The notes under the pieces: generated by a model
Told to the model about the DNA's origin: nothing
The model's input: only the letters and a program-made list of their open reading frames with translations
Databases searched by the model: none
Translations under genes and position numbers: made by a program
In this document: positions 53,214 to 61,764 of the stretch, piece after piece
Layout of the letters: each line of letters starts with the position of its first letter
How positions within the stretch are numbered: the stretch's first letter is position 1
DNA from: Mycobacteroides saopaulense
GTDB taxonomy: Bacteria; Actinomycetota; Actinomycetes; Mycobacteriales; Mycobacteriaceae
Direction: 5' to 3'
Assembly (NCBI RefSeq): GCF_001456355.1
Contig: NZ_CP010271.1
Coordinates: 3,720,001-3,784,000, forward strand
DNA: 64,000 bases

Positions 53214-54781
53214 GCACTCTCCCCGGCGGTCGACGTCACCGTCTCGGGCACTTCCGATCCCGTCGAGTAACGATAGACATCGAGGTCAAAGTGGCGATTC
53301 TGCCAATACATCTCACCGTGCGTCGTCGGACGAAATGGCGAATCTCCATGCTGGTCCAGGTAATACGTGTTTGAGCCGGCGCACACATCGGTGAACAAGA
53401 AGTTCTTCGCTTGCCGCTTCAGACACTTCTGGAAGTACTCGTCATGAGCCTGCTGCCGGATCTCACAGACGGTGGCACCGCGACGCTTGGTCTCCGCGAT
53501 GGCTCGAGCCAGGTGCGCCGAAGTCGCCTCGATCATCCACAGGTAGGAGCCGAGAACGAATCCGTACGGGCCGGTGATGGAGAACATGTTCGGATACCCG
53601 GGCACCGAAACCCCTTGGTAGGACTGGAAACGATGCTTGTCCCAGAACTCGCCGAGATCCTGGCCGCCACGACCGAGCACGGGGAACGGCGGCACCGAAC
53701 CCCTGTCCCACAGCTTGAATCCTGTCGCGCAGATCAGCACATCGACCTCGTGCTCGACACCGTCGACCGTGCGCACCCCGTCGGCCGTCACGCATTCAAT
53801 CGATTCGGTGATCAAGCTGACGTCAGCCCGGTTGAAGGTCTTGAGGTACTCGTTGGACATCGAGGGGCGCTTGCAACCCAGTCCGTACTGCGGGATGAGC
53901 TTCTCGCGAATCACCGGATCGTCGATCTGCTTGCGCATCCATCGACGCATCGGCGCCTCGCCGCCGCGCCTTACCGCATTGATCAACCACGCCGGCCCCG
54001 CTACCTGACCGCTCATGGCCAATTCGATTCCCACAGTGGCCACTGACCGGATGGCGGAGCGAATCTGCTTGTTTCCCAGAATGATCCGGCCCAGGGGACC
54101 TATTTCCATATCGAACTTGGGGCCCACCCAGATGGGAGTGCGCTGAAAGACGGTGAGATGACTTGTCTCGTCGACGATGGCGGGAACCAACTGCAGCGAG
54201 GTCGCGCCCGTCCCGATGACAGCGACACGTTTACCCGCAAGTGCCACATCGTGATCCCACAGCGCGGTGTGCATGAGTGTGCCGCCGAAGTCCTGGATTC
54301 CAGGGATATCGGGCATCTTCGGGCGTTCCAATCCGCCGATCGCCATCACGCAGTACCGGGCGGTGATCTCCTTGCCACCATCGGTAGTCAATCGCCACAG
54401 GCTGTTTCGCCCATCGAACCCCGCATGGGTGATGCTGGTGCCCAACCGCAGCTTCTCACGCAGTCCGTATTTGTCCACCATGGCGTCGGCGTAATTCTGC
54501 AGCTCATCCCCCGGCGCGAACAAACGCGACCAGTCGCCGCGCTGCTCGTAGGAGAAGCTGTACACCACCGATGGGATGTCGACCGCGACACCCGGGTAGG
54601 TGTTCGCATGCCAGGTGCCCCCCACCTGATCCCATTTGTCGATGATGATGAAGTCGTGTATCCCCTTGCGTTGCAGAGAGATACCGGTGCCGATTCCACC
54701 GAATCCGGCGCCGACCACGGCCACCTCGTGATCGGGTTGTTCCAGCTCGGCCGTCGTTGAATGCCGTGCAGCAGTGCTCAC
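53210..54781 (-). CDS. Baeyer-Villiger flavin monooxygenase (MymA-like)
   Basis: A 523-aa FAD/NADPH monooxygenase. FAD loop V-V-G-A-G-F-G-G near residues 22-29, G-G-T-W-H at 54-58, complete BVMO fingerprint F165-G-G-T-L-M-H171-T-A-L-W175, and NADPH loop V-I-G-T-G-A-T-S. It inserts oxygen into ketones or hydroxylates fatty substrates; association with SDRs recalls the mymA operon of Mtb. GTG 54781, 29 bases after the PF10118 gene. Confidence 0.92.
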   Translation of the reverse strand: MSTAARHSTTAELEQPDHEVAVVGAGFGGIGTGISLQRKGIHDFIIIDKWDQVGGTWHANTYPGVAVDIPSVVYSFSYEQRGDWSRLFAPGDELQNYADAMVDKYGLREKLRLGTSITHAGFDGRNSLWRLTTDGGKEITARYCVMAIGGLERPKMPDIPGIQDFGGTLMHTALWDHDVALAGKRVAVIGTGATSLQLVPAIVDETSHLTVFQRTPIWVGPKFDMEIGPLGRIILGNKQIRSAIRSVATVGIELAMSGQVAGPAWLINAVRRGGEAPMRRWMRKQIDDPVIREKLIPQYGLGCKRPSMSNEYLKTFNRADVSLITESIECVTADGVRTVDGVEHEVDVLICATGFKLWDRGSVPPFPVLGRGGQDLGEFWDKHRFQSYQGVSVPGYPNMFSITGPYGFVLGSYLWMIEATSAHLARAIAETKRRGATVCEIRQQAHDEYFQKCLKRQAKNFLFTDVCAGSNTYYLDQHGDSPFRPTTHGEMYWQNRHFDLDVYRYSTGSEVPETVTSTAGESA

Positions 54782-54810
54782 GGTGCGCGTCTCCTTTGAC
54801 GTGTCGCGGG

Positions 54811-55665
54811 CTACTTGAGGTGATCGACCAGAATTCCCTTGCTACCGAAGAGCTCTTGCTGCCAACGGTCCAGCAGCTCGTCGGTGTCTATGTCGTCCGG
54901 GTGGAAGCCGGGCCGCAGATACTTGCGGACGTCGCCCAGGATGCCCTTGAACAGCGGCCCGCCGAAAAGTCCCCGCGCTTCTCTCATCAGGCGCAGGGGC
55001 TGGCGCCGCGCGACCGGGTCGGCCAGCAGTGAGCCGGCGAGGATGCCTAGCGTCAACGGCGGGACGATGGTCATCGCGACCAGCATGAGACCGATGCGCA
55101 TGGCCTCGGTACCGCCGACCGCGCGGTACACGTCGAAGGCCACCGACTTGTGTTCGAGTTCCTCCAGGGCGTGCCAGTTGAGCAGGTGCCACACTTCGGG
55201 GTCACCCGGGATGGCCTGCACTTCCTCACTACCGAGCGTCCGCTCGGCCAGGATCGCGGTCATGTGCTCGGCCATCGCCGTGAAGGCCAGGTGAGCGCGC
55301 GGCGGGAGCATGTTCTCGAAACGGATCAACCGATCGACCTGCTTCTGCGAATCCCACCATGCGATGGGGTACCCCAGTTCGACGAGCTTCTCGTTGACGC
55401 GTCGGTGCTCCTGACCGTGCACCGACTCCTGACCGATGAATCCGGCGACACGCTTCTTGAGCACGGGATCGGTGATCTGATCGGAAAACTTCCGCACCGA
55501 ACGGATGAAACCCTCTTCGCCCGGCGGGAAACCGCCGGACAGACCCGCCACGAAGTGGCTGTAGACGATGTCGTTCTCCACGAAGTACTTGTGGGCATTG
55601 CCGTCGTCGCCAAAACGAAACCGAATCCGCCGGGTCTTGGGGTACACCGCAGCTGGGCTCGCCAT
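54811..55665 (-). CDS. PF10118-type metal-dependent hydrolase, first gene of the operon
   Basis: A 284-aa helical protein with the PF10118 pattern: G-Q-E-S-V-H-G-Q-E-H near residue 86, A-M-A-E-H near 130 and A-L-E-E-L-E-H-K-S near 166, giving several E-x-x-H pairs. ATG 55665 is chosen because G-G-G-A-G precedes it; 55689 is an alternative without one. It starts a seven-gene leftward operon (to 47481) with gaps of -4 to 29 bases. A 17-base palindrome lies 31 bases upstream. Confidence 0.82.
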   Translation of the reverse strand: MASPAAVYPKTRRIRFRFGDDGNAHKYFVENDIVYSHFVAGLSGGFPPGEEGFIRSVRKFSDQITDPVLKKRVAGFIGQESVHGQEHRRVNEKLVELGYPIAWWDSQKQVDRLIRFENMLPPRAHLAFTAMAEHMTAILAERTLGSEEVQAIPGDPEVWHLLNWHALEELEHKSVAFDVYRAVGGTEAMRIGLMLVAMTIVPPLTLGILAGSLLADPVARRQPLRLMREARGLFGGPLFKGILGDVRKYLRPGFHPDDIDTDELLDRWQQELFGSKGILVDHLK

Positions 55666-55696
55666 CTCACCACTCCCATTCGTGACCATAAGTTAC

Positions 55697-55713
55697 TAGT
55701 ACTTCAAGTACTA
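55697..55713. promoter_or_regulatory. Palindrome upstream of the oxidation operon (TetR operator candidate)
   Basis: TAGTACTT, one central base, AAGTACTA: a perfect 8-base inverted repeat (55697-55713). It lies in the promoter of the operon starting at 55665. An adjacent site overlaps it, GTTACTAGTAC (55692-55702), whose complement differs by one base from GTACTAGTTAC in the mce promoter (57720-57732 region). The neighbouring TetR proteins are the obvious candidates to bind it. Confidence 0.5.
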
Positions 55714-55822
55714 CCTGGAGTACACCATAGGACCACGGCAGTGTGACGCGCAATACAACGCGACAAGTGAAATGGACTCAAAGAGGGCGCAGTTCGATCA
55801 AGGGTCGACGCGGCGCGAGCAG

Positions 55823-56512
55823 TTAGTCGGCAGGCGGGAGGACGGGATCGTCGGGATTCAGCTCGACACCCCGGGCCTTGGCCGATGCCGCCAACCCGCC
55901 CCATACGTAGACCACCAGCTCGTCGACGAGGGCTTCCTTGCTGATCACGGGCTCATCGAACCAGCGCAGCACGGCGATGCCGGTGGAGGCCAGCACCGCG
56001 TCGATCACGTACTCGATGTGATCGGCGTTGCCGCCGCGGGAGCTGAACATCGAGCCGACCAGCTGGGCAATGGCATCGGACAGCGGTCGCCCGCTCTCGA
56101 TGAGCGATGTGGCGTTCGCATACTGAACACTCAGCAGAAAGCGCACCAGGTTGGGCCGCTCGTCGACAAGATCGACATAGCCGGCCAACCCCGAACGGAA
56201 CAGCTCGAGCAGGCTGACGGACAAATCGATGTTCGACACCAGTCGCTCGACGACCAATTCCTGAACGCGCATCGCCACCGCGGTGAAAAGGGCTTCCTTA
56301 TCGGTGAAGAAGCGGTACAGCTTGGGCCGCGAGATACCCGCGGATTTGAGGACGTCGTCGATCGACAGATCGGGTCCGAGTTCGTCGATCGCGTTCAGCG
56401 TGGCTTCGACCAACTCCGCGCGGACCTTCGCACGATGCTCGCGCCACCGGTCGACACGGGCGTCACCGGTCAGCTCAGGAAGGCCGCGCTCCGGATACAC
56501 CTGCGTTGACAC
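55823..56512 (-). CDS. TetR-family transcriptional regulator
   Basis: A 229-aa TetR protein. The DNA-binding domain covers about residues 20-70 with L-S-I-D-D-V-L-K-S-A-G-I-S-R-P-K-L-Y-R-F-F-T-D-K-E-A. The C-terminal ligand domain is unassigned. GTG 56512 is chosen; the frame extends to 56635 without TetR similarity. It sits 158 bases upstream of, and in the same direction as, the oxidation operon and divergent from a second TetR gene, so it probably represses the operon and itself. Confidence 0.88.
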   Translation of the reverse strand: MSTQVYPERGLPELTGDARVDRWREHRAKVRAELVEATLNAIDELGPDLSIDDVLKSAGISRPKLYRFFTDKEALFTAVAMRVQELVVERLVSNIDLSVSLLELFRSGLAGYVDLVDERPNLVRFLLSVQYANATSLIESGRPLSDAIAQLVGSMFSSRGGNADHIEYVIDAVLASTGIAVLRWFDEPVISKEALVDELVVYVWGGLAASAKARGVELNPDDPVLPPAD

Positions 56513-56580
56513 GCCCACATCGTAGACCGACTGGCCGGGTCTCCGGCGCGCATAGCACCAGGTACACGAATCGCAGATCT

Positions 56581-56609
56581 CCGAGATCACTCTCGGCAAG
56601 CAATCTCGG
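56581..56609. promoter_or_regulatory. Palindrome between the two divergent TetR genes
   Basis: CCGAGA-TCAC-TCTCGG (56581-56596) is a perfect 6-base inverted repeat, and a third half-site TCTCGG follows at 56604-56609. It is in the shared promoter region of the TetR genes, where autoregulatory operators normally lie. Confidence 0.4.
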
Positions 56610-56810
56610 TGAGACTTCCAGCAAACAAACGGCACTCACCCGACGGTATCGGTGTCCCTAGAGATAGGTATGCACCACTTCCACTTCACCTCGGAGTATT
56701 TACCCGGCCTATCGTTCAGCTAATGAAATCGTTGTGACCGCGCCCGAACAATGTCCCGGCATGTTCGTGCATTTTCCAACATATTTGCCAGCAGTGGTTA
56801 CTGTGTTCGC

Positions 56811-57470
56811 GTGGCCAGCACAGACGGCGGTCGGCGAGGGCCGGGCCGCCCGCCCAATCCGACGCGTGCGCGCGAACGTCAACGCGCGCTGACCGAGGCC
56901 GCCGCACTGGAGTTCGCCGAAAAGGGCTACCACAAGGCCAGCATCACCGATATCACCCAACGGGCCGGTGTCGGCCGGGGCACGTTCTACCTGTACTTCG
57001 ACACCAAGCGCGACGCCCTGGATGCCGTGATCGACAGTTATTTCCAGAGAACACTCGCGGCAGTGAACGACACCAGCGATTTACTCGGAAACGCCGGTGA
57101 CTTCGAACTGCACCTGCGCACGGTATTCACGCGGCTGTTCGACATGCTGGACAACAGCCCGGAGATCATGCAGGTCATCCTGCGTGAGGGCCTGCTCGAC
57201 ACGGCGATGACCAAACGCATGTTCGGCATTCTCGACCTCATCGAGGCCATCAACGTCACCATCATCGAACGGGCCGTCGACGACGGCGCCATCACCGGCA
57301 CGGTCGACGCCCCATTCCTGGCTCACGCCATTACCGGGTTGTCCATGGCGGCGACCCTCAAGGCCATCCGGGGCGAGCTCGCGGCGGACGCACGCGAGTC
57401 CTACATCGCCTCATTTGTCCAGCTAGTACGGTCGGCGACGACGAATTCTGCGCCCGCCGCAAATTCTTGA
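56811..57470 (+). CDS. TetR-family regulator upstream of the yrbE-mce operon
   Basis: A 219-aa TetR protein. After a basic G-R-R-G-P-G-R-P-P-N tail, the HTH covers about residues 20-65 with I-T-D-I-T-Q-R-A-G-V-G-R-G-T-F-Y-L-Y-F-D-T-K. The rest is a helical ligand domain. GTG 56811 is preferred; the open frame begins at 56751. It precedes yrbEA by about 340 bases, in the same direction, and is the likely repressor of that operon, as with other mce-linked regulators. Confidence 0.88.
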   Translation: MASTDGGRRGPGRPPNPTRARERQRALTEAAALEFAEKGYHKASITDITQRAGVGRGTFYLYFDTKRDALDAVIDSYFQRTLAAVNDTSDLLGNAGDFELHLRTVFTRLFDMLDNSPEIMQVILREGLLDTAMTKRMFGILDLIEAINVTIIERAVDDGAITGTVDAPFLAHAITGLSMAATLKAIRGELAADARESYIASFVQLVRSATTNSAPAANS

Positions 57471-57806
57471 CAATTCGCGTCCCAAGATCACAAACCTGCG
57501 CTAACCTCTGCCGTAGCCAATAATCTGACTACCGAGTCAGTGAATTGCTGAGGCCAGGGTCGGGGGACCTCCGACGGCTTCGCCATGACAGCGCCCAGAC
57601 CGGGCGACGTGACATATCCGCATGCGCGCGGCACATAACTGCTAACGGCCAAGCGGGGCAACACCGCGCTTGACACGGACCATGACCTACACCACACTAA
57701 GCCACCGTATGTGATGCAGGGTACTAGTTACCCATTGTTACGCAAACAGAAACACTGGGCCGTTACGCCAGCTCAGCCCGGGAATGCGAAGCCGAAGGAG
57801 CCGCTG
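57471..57806. promoter_or_regulatory. Long leader before yrbEA with a TACCC-type palindrome
   Basis: 336 bases without a gene. At 57719-57733 lies GGGTA-CTAGT-TACCC, a perfect 5-base inverted repeat around CTAGT, about 75 bases before the yrbEA start and a plausible TetR operator. The frame of yrbEA is open from 57711 but lacks a start with a ribosome binding site before 57807. No clear riboswitch or terminator was seen. Confidence 0.45.
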
Positions 57807-58781
57807 TTGAACTCAGCCATGAGTCAGGTGGCGGCCGAGGTGCGTAGGGGACCCACCGACCAAGACTGGCCCGAAGAGCCGGGCACCGAATCCGATAGCA
57901 AACCTGAAGCCGAGACCACAGGCACTTCTGCACGTGGCGGGGTCTTCCAGCTACTGGATCGGGCGCCACGACTGGCCAAACGTCCCATCGAATATGTGGT
58001 CTCTCAAACCGATTCGATGTTGAAGACACTCGGACGGTATGTCGACCTTGTCGCGCAGTCCTTCGCGTTTCTCATAAGCGACATCATCCGTCTGCGCCAC
58101 CCGTGGCAAGACACTGTGATCCAGTCCTGGTTCATCCTGACCGTCACCGTTGTCCCGGCGATTCTGGTGTCGATCCCGTTCGGCGTGATTGTCGCCGTGC
58201 AGGCAGGAAGCATCATCTCGCAGGTCGGAGCGTCGTCGATCTCTGGTGCCGCGGGCGGCCTCGGAGTCATCCAGCAGGGGGCACCCATCGTCGCCGCCCT
58301 CCTTCTCGGCGGCGCGGCGGGATCGGCGGTCGCCACCGACCTGGGTGCGCGAAGCATCCGCGAGGAGGTCGATGCCATGCGCGTCATGGGTGTCAACCCG
58401 GTGCAGCGGCTGGTGACTCCGCGCCTGGCGGCAATCCTTTTCGTCTCACCGCTGCTGTGCATCTTCATCATCTTCGTGGGAATCTTCGCCGGGTATCTGG
58501 TCAACGTCGGTTTCCAGGGCGGCACCCCGGGCAGCTACCTGTCCTCCTTCGCGGCCTTCGCCAACGTCAACGACGTCACCGTGGCGGTTCTCAAGACCTG
58601 GCTGTTCGGTGTGGTGGTCATTTTGGTGGCGTGCCAGCGTGGCCTGGAGGCCAAGGGCGGTGCGCGCGGTGTCGCCGATGCGGTCAACGCCACCGTGGTC
58701 ATCGGCGTGGTCACCGTCATGGTGCTCAACACCGTGATCACTCAAATCGTCGCGATGTTCATGCCGTCGAAGGTGGGCTGA
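57807..58781 (+). CDS. YrbE-family (MlaE-like) permease A of an Mce transporter
   Basis: A 324-aa permease of the Mce lipid importer. The first 70 residues are charged, an extension beyond the usual length; the MlaE-domain follows with five hydrophobic helices and the E-V-D-A-M-R-V-M-G-V-N-P motif near residue 190 that contacts the ATPase. TTG 57807 has G-A-A-G-G-A-G six bases upstream; an ATG at 57819 is the alternative. yrbEB follows after two bases. The ATPase (Mkl-like) must be encoded elsewhere. Confidence 0.9.
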   Translation: MNSAMSQVAAEVRRGPTDQDWPEEPGTESDSKPEAETTGTSARGGVFQLLDRAPRLAKRPIEYVVSQTDSMLKTLGRYVDLVAQSFAFLISDIIRLRHPWQDTVIQSWFILTVTVVPAILVSIPFGVIVAVQAGSIISQVGASSISGAAGGLGVIQQGAPIVAALLLGGAAGSAVATDLGARSIREEVDAMRVMGVNPVQRLVTPRLAAILFVSPLLCIFIIFVGIFAGYLVNVGFQGGTPGSYLSSFAAFANVNDVTVAVLKTWLFGVVVILVACQRGLEAKGGARGVADAVNATVVIGVVTVMVLNTVITQIVAMFMPSKVG

Positions 58782-58783
58782 TC

Positions 58784-59662
58784 ATGGCCACCTCCCGCCC
58801 CTCCCGGTACTTCCCGGACGAACTTCCCGCGGCCGCGCGGTCCATCTGGAACTTCACCAAGGGCGCGGGCGGCTCGGCCGAACATCTCGGCCACCAAATC
58901 ACTTTCGTCGGCCTGGTGCTGGCCGCCATCCCCCAGACGCTCAAGCGCTACCGGCGCCAAACCGGCGTCCTGCTGGTCGACATGACATGGGGCAACGGCT
59001 CGATCATCGTCGGCGGCGGGGTCATCGGCGTGCTGGTGTTCATGGGTGTGGCCGTCGGGGCATCGGTCGGCATCGTGGGTTTCTCGACCCTCGACATGGT
59101 CGGCATGGGATCGCTCACCGGATTCATCTCGGCGTACGTGAACACCCGGGAGATGGCGCCGATGATCGCCGCGATCGGCTTTGCCGCCCAAGCGGGATGC
59201 CGGATGACGGCGGAGATCGGCGCCATGCGCATCTCCGAAGAGATCGACGCGCTGGAGGCGCAGGGCATCCGGTCCATCCCGTTCGTGGTCACCACCCGGG
59301 TGATCGCCGGAATCATCATCATCGTCCCGCTCTACGTGTTGACCCTGCTGCTGGCCTACGGCTCCTGCGCGTTCATGGTGTTCTACGTTCACAACCAGTC
59401 GCAGGGCGTCTACAAGCACTACTTCGACTCGTTCGTGCACCCCATCGACGTGCTCTATTCGGTCATCAAGGCCGTCGTGTTCGTCGTCATCATCATCGCC
59501 ATCCAGTGCTATCAGGGGTACTACGCAGGCGGCGGCCCCGAAGGCGTGGGCATGGCCTCCGGCCGCGCCATCCGGGCATCACTGGTCGCGATCGTCCTGT
59601 TCGACATGCTCCTCACGTTGCTCTTCTGGGGCAACAATCCTGGAATTCAGATATCGGGGTAA
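58784..59662 (+). CDS. YrbE-family (MlaE-like) permease B of an Mce transporter
   Basis: A 292-aa membrane protein with five to six helices and the MlaE coupling motif E-E-I-D-A-L-E-A-Q-G-I near residue 150. The ATG at 58784 is two bases after the yrbEA stop; a frame open from 58103 precedes it but only shadows yrbEA. It pairs with YrbEA to form the permease core. mceA starts three bases downstream. Confidence 0.92.
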   Translation: MATSRPSRYFPDELPAAARSIWNFTKGAGGSAEHLGHQITFVGLVLAAIPQTLKRYRRQTGVLLVDMTWGNGSIIVGGGVIGVLVFMGVAVGASVGIVGFSTLDMVGMGSLTGFISAYVNTREMAPMIAAIGFAAQAGCRMTAEIGAMRISEEIDALEAQGIRSIPFVVTTRVIAGIIIIVPLYVLTLLLAYGSCAFMVFYVHNQSQGVYKHYFDSFVHPIDVLYSVIKAVVFVVIIIAIQCYQGYYAGGGPEGVGMASGRAIRASLVAIVLFDMLLTLLFWGNNPGIQISG

Positions 59663-59665
59663 CGG

Positions 59666-60754
59666 GTGGCCATCTACAAAGATCCGAGTGGACGGTCCGC
59701 AGGTCCGGCCGCTCTCAAAGTCCGAGGGCTCGTCCTGGCGCTGGTGGTGGCCGCGGGCGGCTACTCGCTCTACCAATCCGGAATCGGCAGTTACGGCCAA
59801 CCTTTCGAACTCACCCTCATCACCAACACCATCGGTGAGGGCATGGGTCCCGGCGGCGAGGTCAAGTACCGCGGCTACAACATCGGACAGGTCAAGTCGC
59901 TGCAAACCACCGGATACAACAAGCAGCGGATGACGGTGATCCTCGACGGCCGGCAGGCCAAGGCCCTCACGTCGGATACCAAGGCGCAGTTCACATCATC
60001 GAACATCTTCGGCACCGCGGCCGTCGAGCTCGTCAGCAGCGGCGTCGGCGAACCACTGAAACCCGGTGGCGTGCTGGAGATCAGCAGCGACGTCAAGGCA
60101 GCATCCATCACCGGGTTCCTGCGGATGGGTCAGCGACTCGGCGCGATTCTTGATACCCGCGAATTCAACGCGATCATCGCGACATTCGAGCGCCACGCCG
60201 ACCTGACTGCCCCTGTGGTGAGGTCCTTCTGGGATCTGTTCGGAATGATCGCCGACTCCCAGACCGTGCCCTTCTCCAAGACCCTGGCCGTGATGGCCTC
60301 GATGATCGAGGGGACCAACGATTTCACCCCGGTCATCGGGTCGGCCAACAAGCTGTTGGACGGTCTGGACTTCATGGTGGGACCCGGTAACACCGAGCGA
60401 GCGACCGCCGCGCTCGATTCATTGTCGGACCTGCTGAAGGTGGCCGGTGACGGCTTCCGCGACAACAACGACTGGGCCGTCCCGTTGATTCGGTCGGTGC
60501 TGGATCTGGCCATTCCGTACACCTACTTCCTGGGCAGCCTCTCCCCCGCCTTCGACAGGCTCAACGGCCTGCTGGACCGCACCACCGCGGCATTTCCCGT
60601 CGACAACGGCAAGGTGCGCCTGAATGTCCAGCTGATCATGGACACCGCACCCGGTCTCGGCGCCGCATTGCCGATGGCGCCCGACGGTCAAGCCGCTTCC
60701 TCGGCCGCACCCACGGGGCCTGCCGCCGGGCCAACCTCTGGAGGACAGCGATGA
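59666..60754 (+). CDS. Mce-family protein A (MlaD-like substrate-binding subunit)
   Basis: A 362-aa envelope protein: N-terminal membrane anchor near residues 17-35, the MCE/MlaD domain over about 40-130 with G-G-E-V-K-Y-R-G-Y-N-I-G-Q-V, then a long helical region and a Pro/Ala-rich C-terminus. Mce proteins form a tunnel that carries lipids across the envelope to YrbE. GTG 59666, and its stop overlaps mceB by four bases (ATGA). Confidence 0.9.
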   Translation: MAIYKDPSGRSAGPAALKVRGLVLALVVAAGGYSLYQSGIGSYGQPFELTLITNTIGEGMGPGGEVKYRGYNIGQVKSLQTTGYNKQRMTVILDGRQAKALTSDTKAQFTSSNIFGTAAVELVSSGVGEPLKPGGVLEISSDVKAASITGFLRMGQRLGAILDTREFNAIIATFERHADLTAPVVRSFWDLFGMIADSQTVPFSKTLAVMASMIEGTNDFTPVIGSANKLLDGLDFMVGPGNTERATAALDSLSDLLKVAGDGFRDNNDWAVPLIRSVLDLAIPYTYFLGSLSPAFDRLNGLLDRTTAAFPVDNGKVRLNVQLIMDTAPGLGAALPMAPDGQAASSAAPTGPAAGPTSGGQR

Positions 60755-61764
60755 AGCGGATCGCACTGCTGATGACTGGCCTGGCCGCCATTGTCGCGGT
60801 GGCGGTGGTACTCACCCTGATCATCGTGAACGCACTGCGCACGCCGGTGAACGGTCCGGTGCGGCGCTTCGACGCGTTGTTCACCGACGCTTCGGGATTG
60901 ATCATCGGCAACGATGTGCGCATCTCCGGAGTGCAGGTCGGCAAGGTCGAGAAGATTCACCTCGACGGCAAGAACGCCCGGGTGACATTCAACGTGCTGA
61001 CCGACCATCCCCTGTACCAGAACACCACCGTCGCGATCCGATACCAGTCGCTGGTGGGACAGCGGTACGTTGAAATCGCTCAGGCGCCAAGGCCCAGTGC
61101 ACCCCTGGCGGCAGGCGCCACGATACCGCTCGGGCAAACGATCCCCTCGTTCGATATTGCCAAGTTGTTCAACGGTTTTCGACCGGTCTTCGAAACGCTC
61201 GATCCCGCCCAGTTCAACAGGCTGACGCAGAATATTCTTCAACTCATCCAGGGGGATCAGCGCGGTATCGGACCGATCCTGCGGGATATCGATGCCGTGC
61301 TGAAGCTCTCGGTCGATCGCCAGGCCGCCTTGCAGACCATCATCACGAATCTGGGTGACATCTCCAAAGAGCTCGGTGGCACCTCGGATGAGTTGTTCTA
61401 TCTGATCAACGACCTCAACGACGTGCTGGAACCCTTTGAGAAACAAGCCGACGAATTCAACAGGGCCGGCAGGGACGCACTACCGGTGCTCCGCCGCTCG
61501 GTCAGCCTGCTGCGGTACATCGAGAACACCGTCGACGGCGCTCAACTACCCCTCTACGACGTCGCGAGCCGAACCACTCCGGGCACCCCGACCATCATGG
61601 CCGGTCTGTCGTTGATCCCCGACCTCGTGCAGGGCATGCGCGATGCCTTGATCGAGGAGAAGACCGCGCCTCCCACCGCATTCGAGTGCAAGAACGGCAT
61701 GGTGAAGCTACCCGGTGTCGGTGAGGTGTCCTTCGCCAATCAAGACCTGGTGGTGTGCAAGTGA
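60751..61764 (+). CDS. Mce-family protein B
   Basis: A 337-aa Mce subunit with an N-terminal hydrophobic anchor (residues 5-28), MlaD domain with G-N-D-V-R-I-S-G-V-Q-V-G-K-V near 50-65, a helical needle region, and a C-terminal part with two cysteines. ATG 60751 overlaps mceA; the stop overlaps mceC (GTGA). Length is standard for MceB-type subunits. Confidence 0.92.
   Translation: MKRIALLMTGLAAIVAVAVVLTLIIVNALRTPVNGPVRRFDALFTDASGLIIGNDVRISGVQVGKVEKIHLDGKNARVTFNVLTDHPLYQNTTVAIRYQSLVGQRYVEIAQAPRPSAPLAAGATIPLGQTIPSFDIAKLFNGFRPVFETLDPAQFNRLTQNILQLIQGDQRGIGPILRDIDAVLKLSVDRQAALQTIITNLGDISKELGGTSDELFYLINDLNDVLEPFEKQADEFNRAGRDALPVLRRSVSLLRYIENTVDGAQLPLYDVASRTTPGTPTIMAGLSLIPDLVQGMRDALIEEKTAPPTAFECKNGMVKLPGVGEVSFANQDLVVCK

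Noticed and set aside
51459..53270. 603-codon rightward open frame
   Set aside because: It mirrors the two SDR genes, which have intact active sites; the mirror product is His/Arg-rich without domains.
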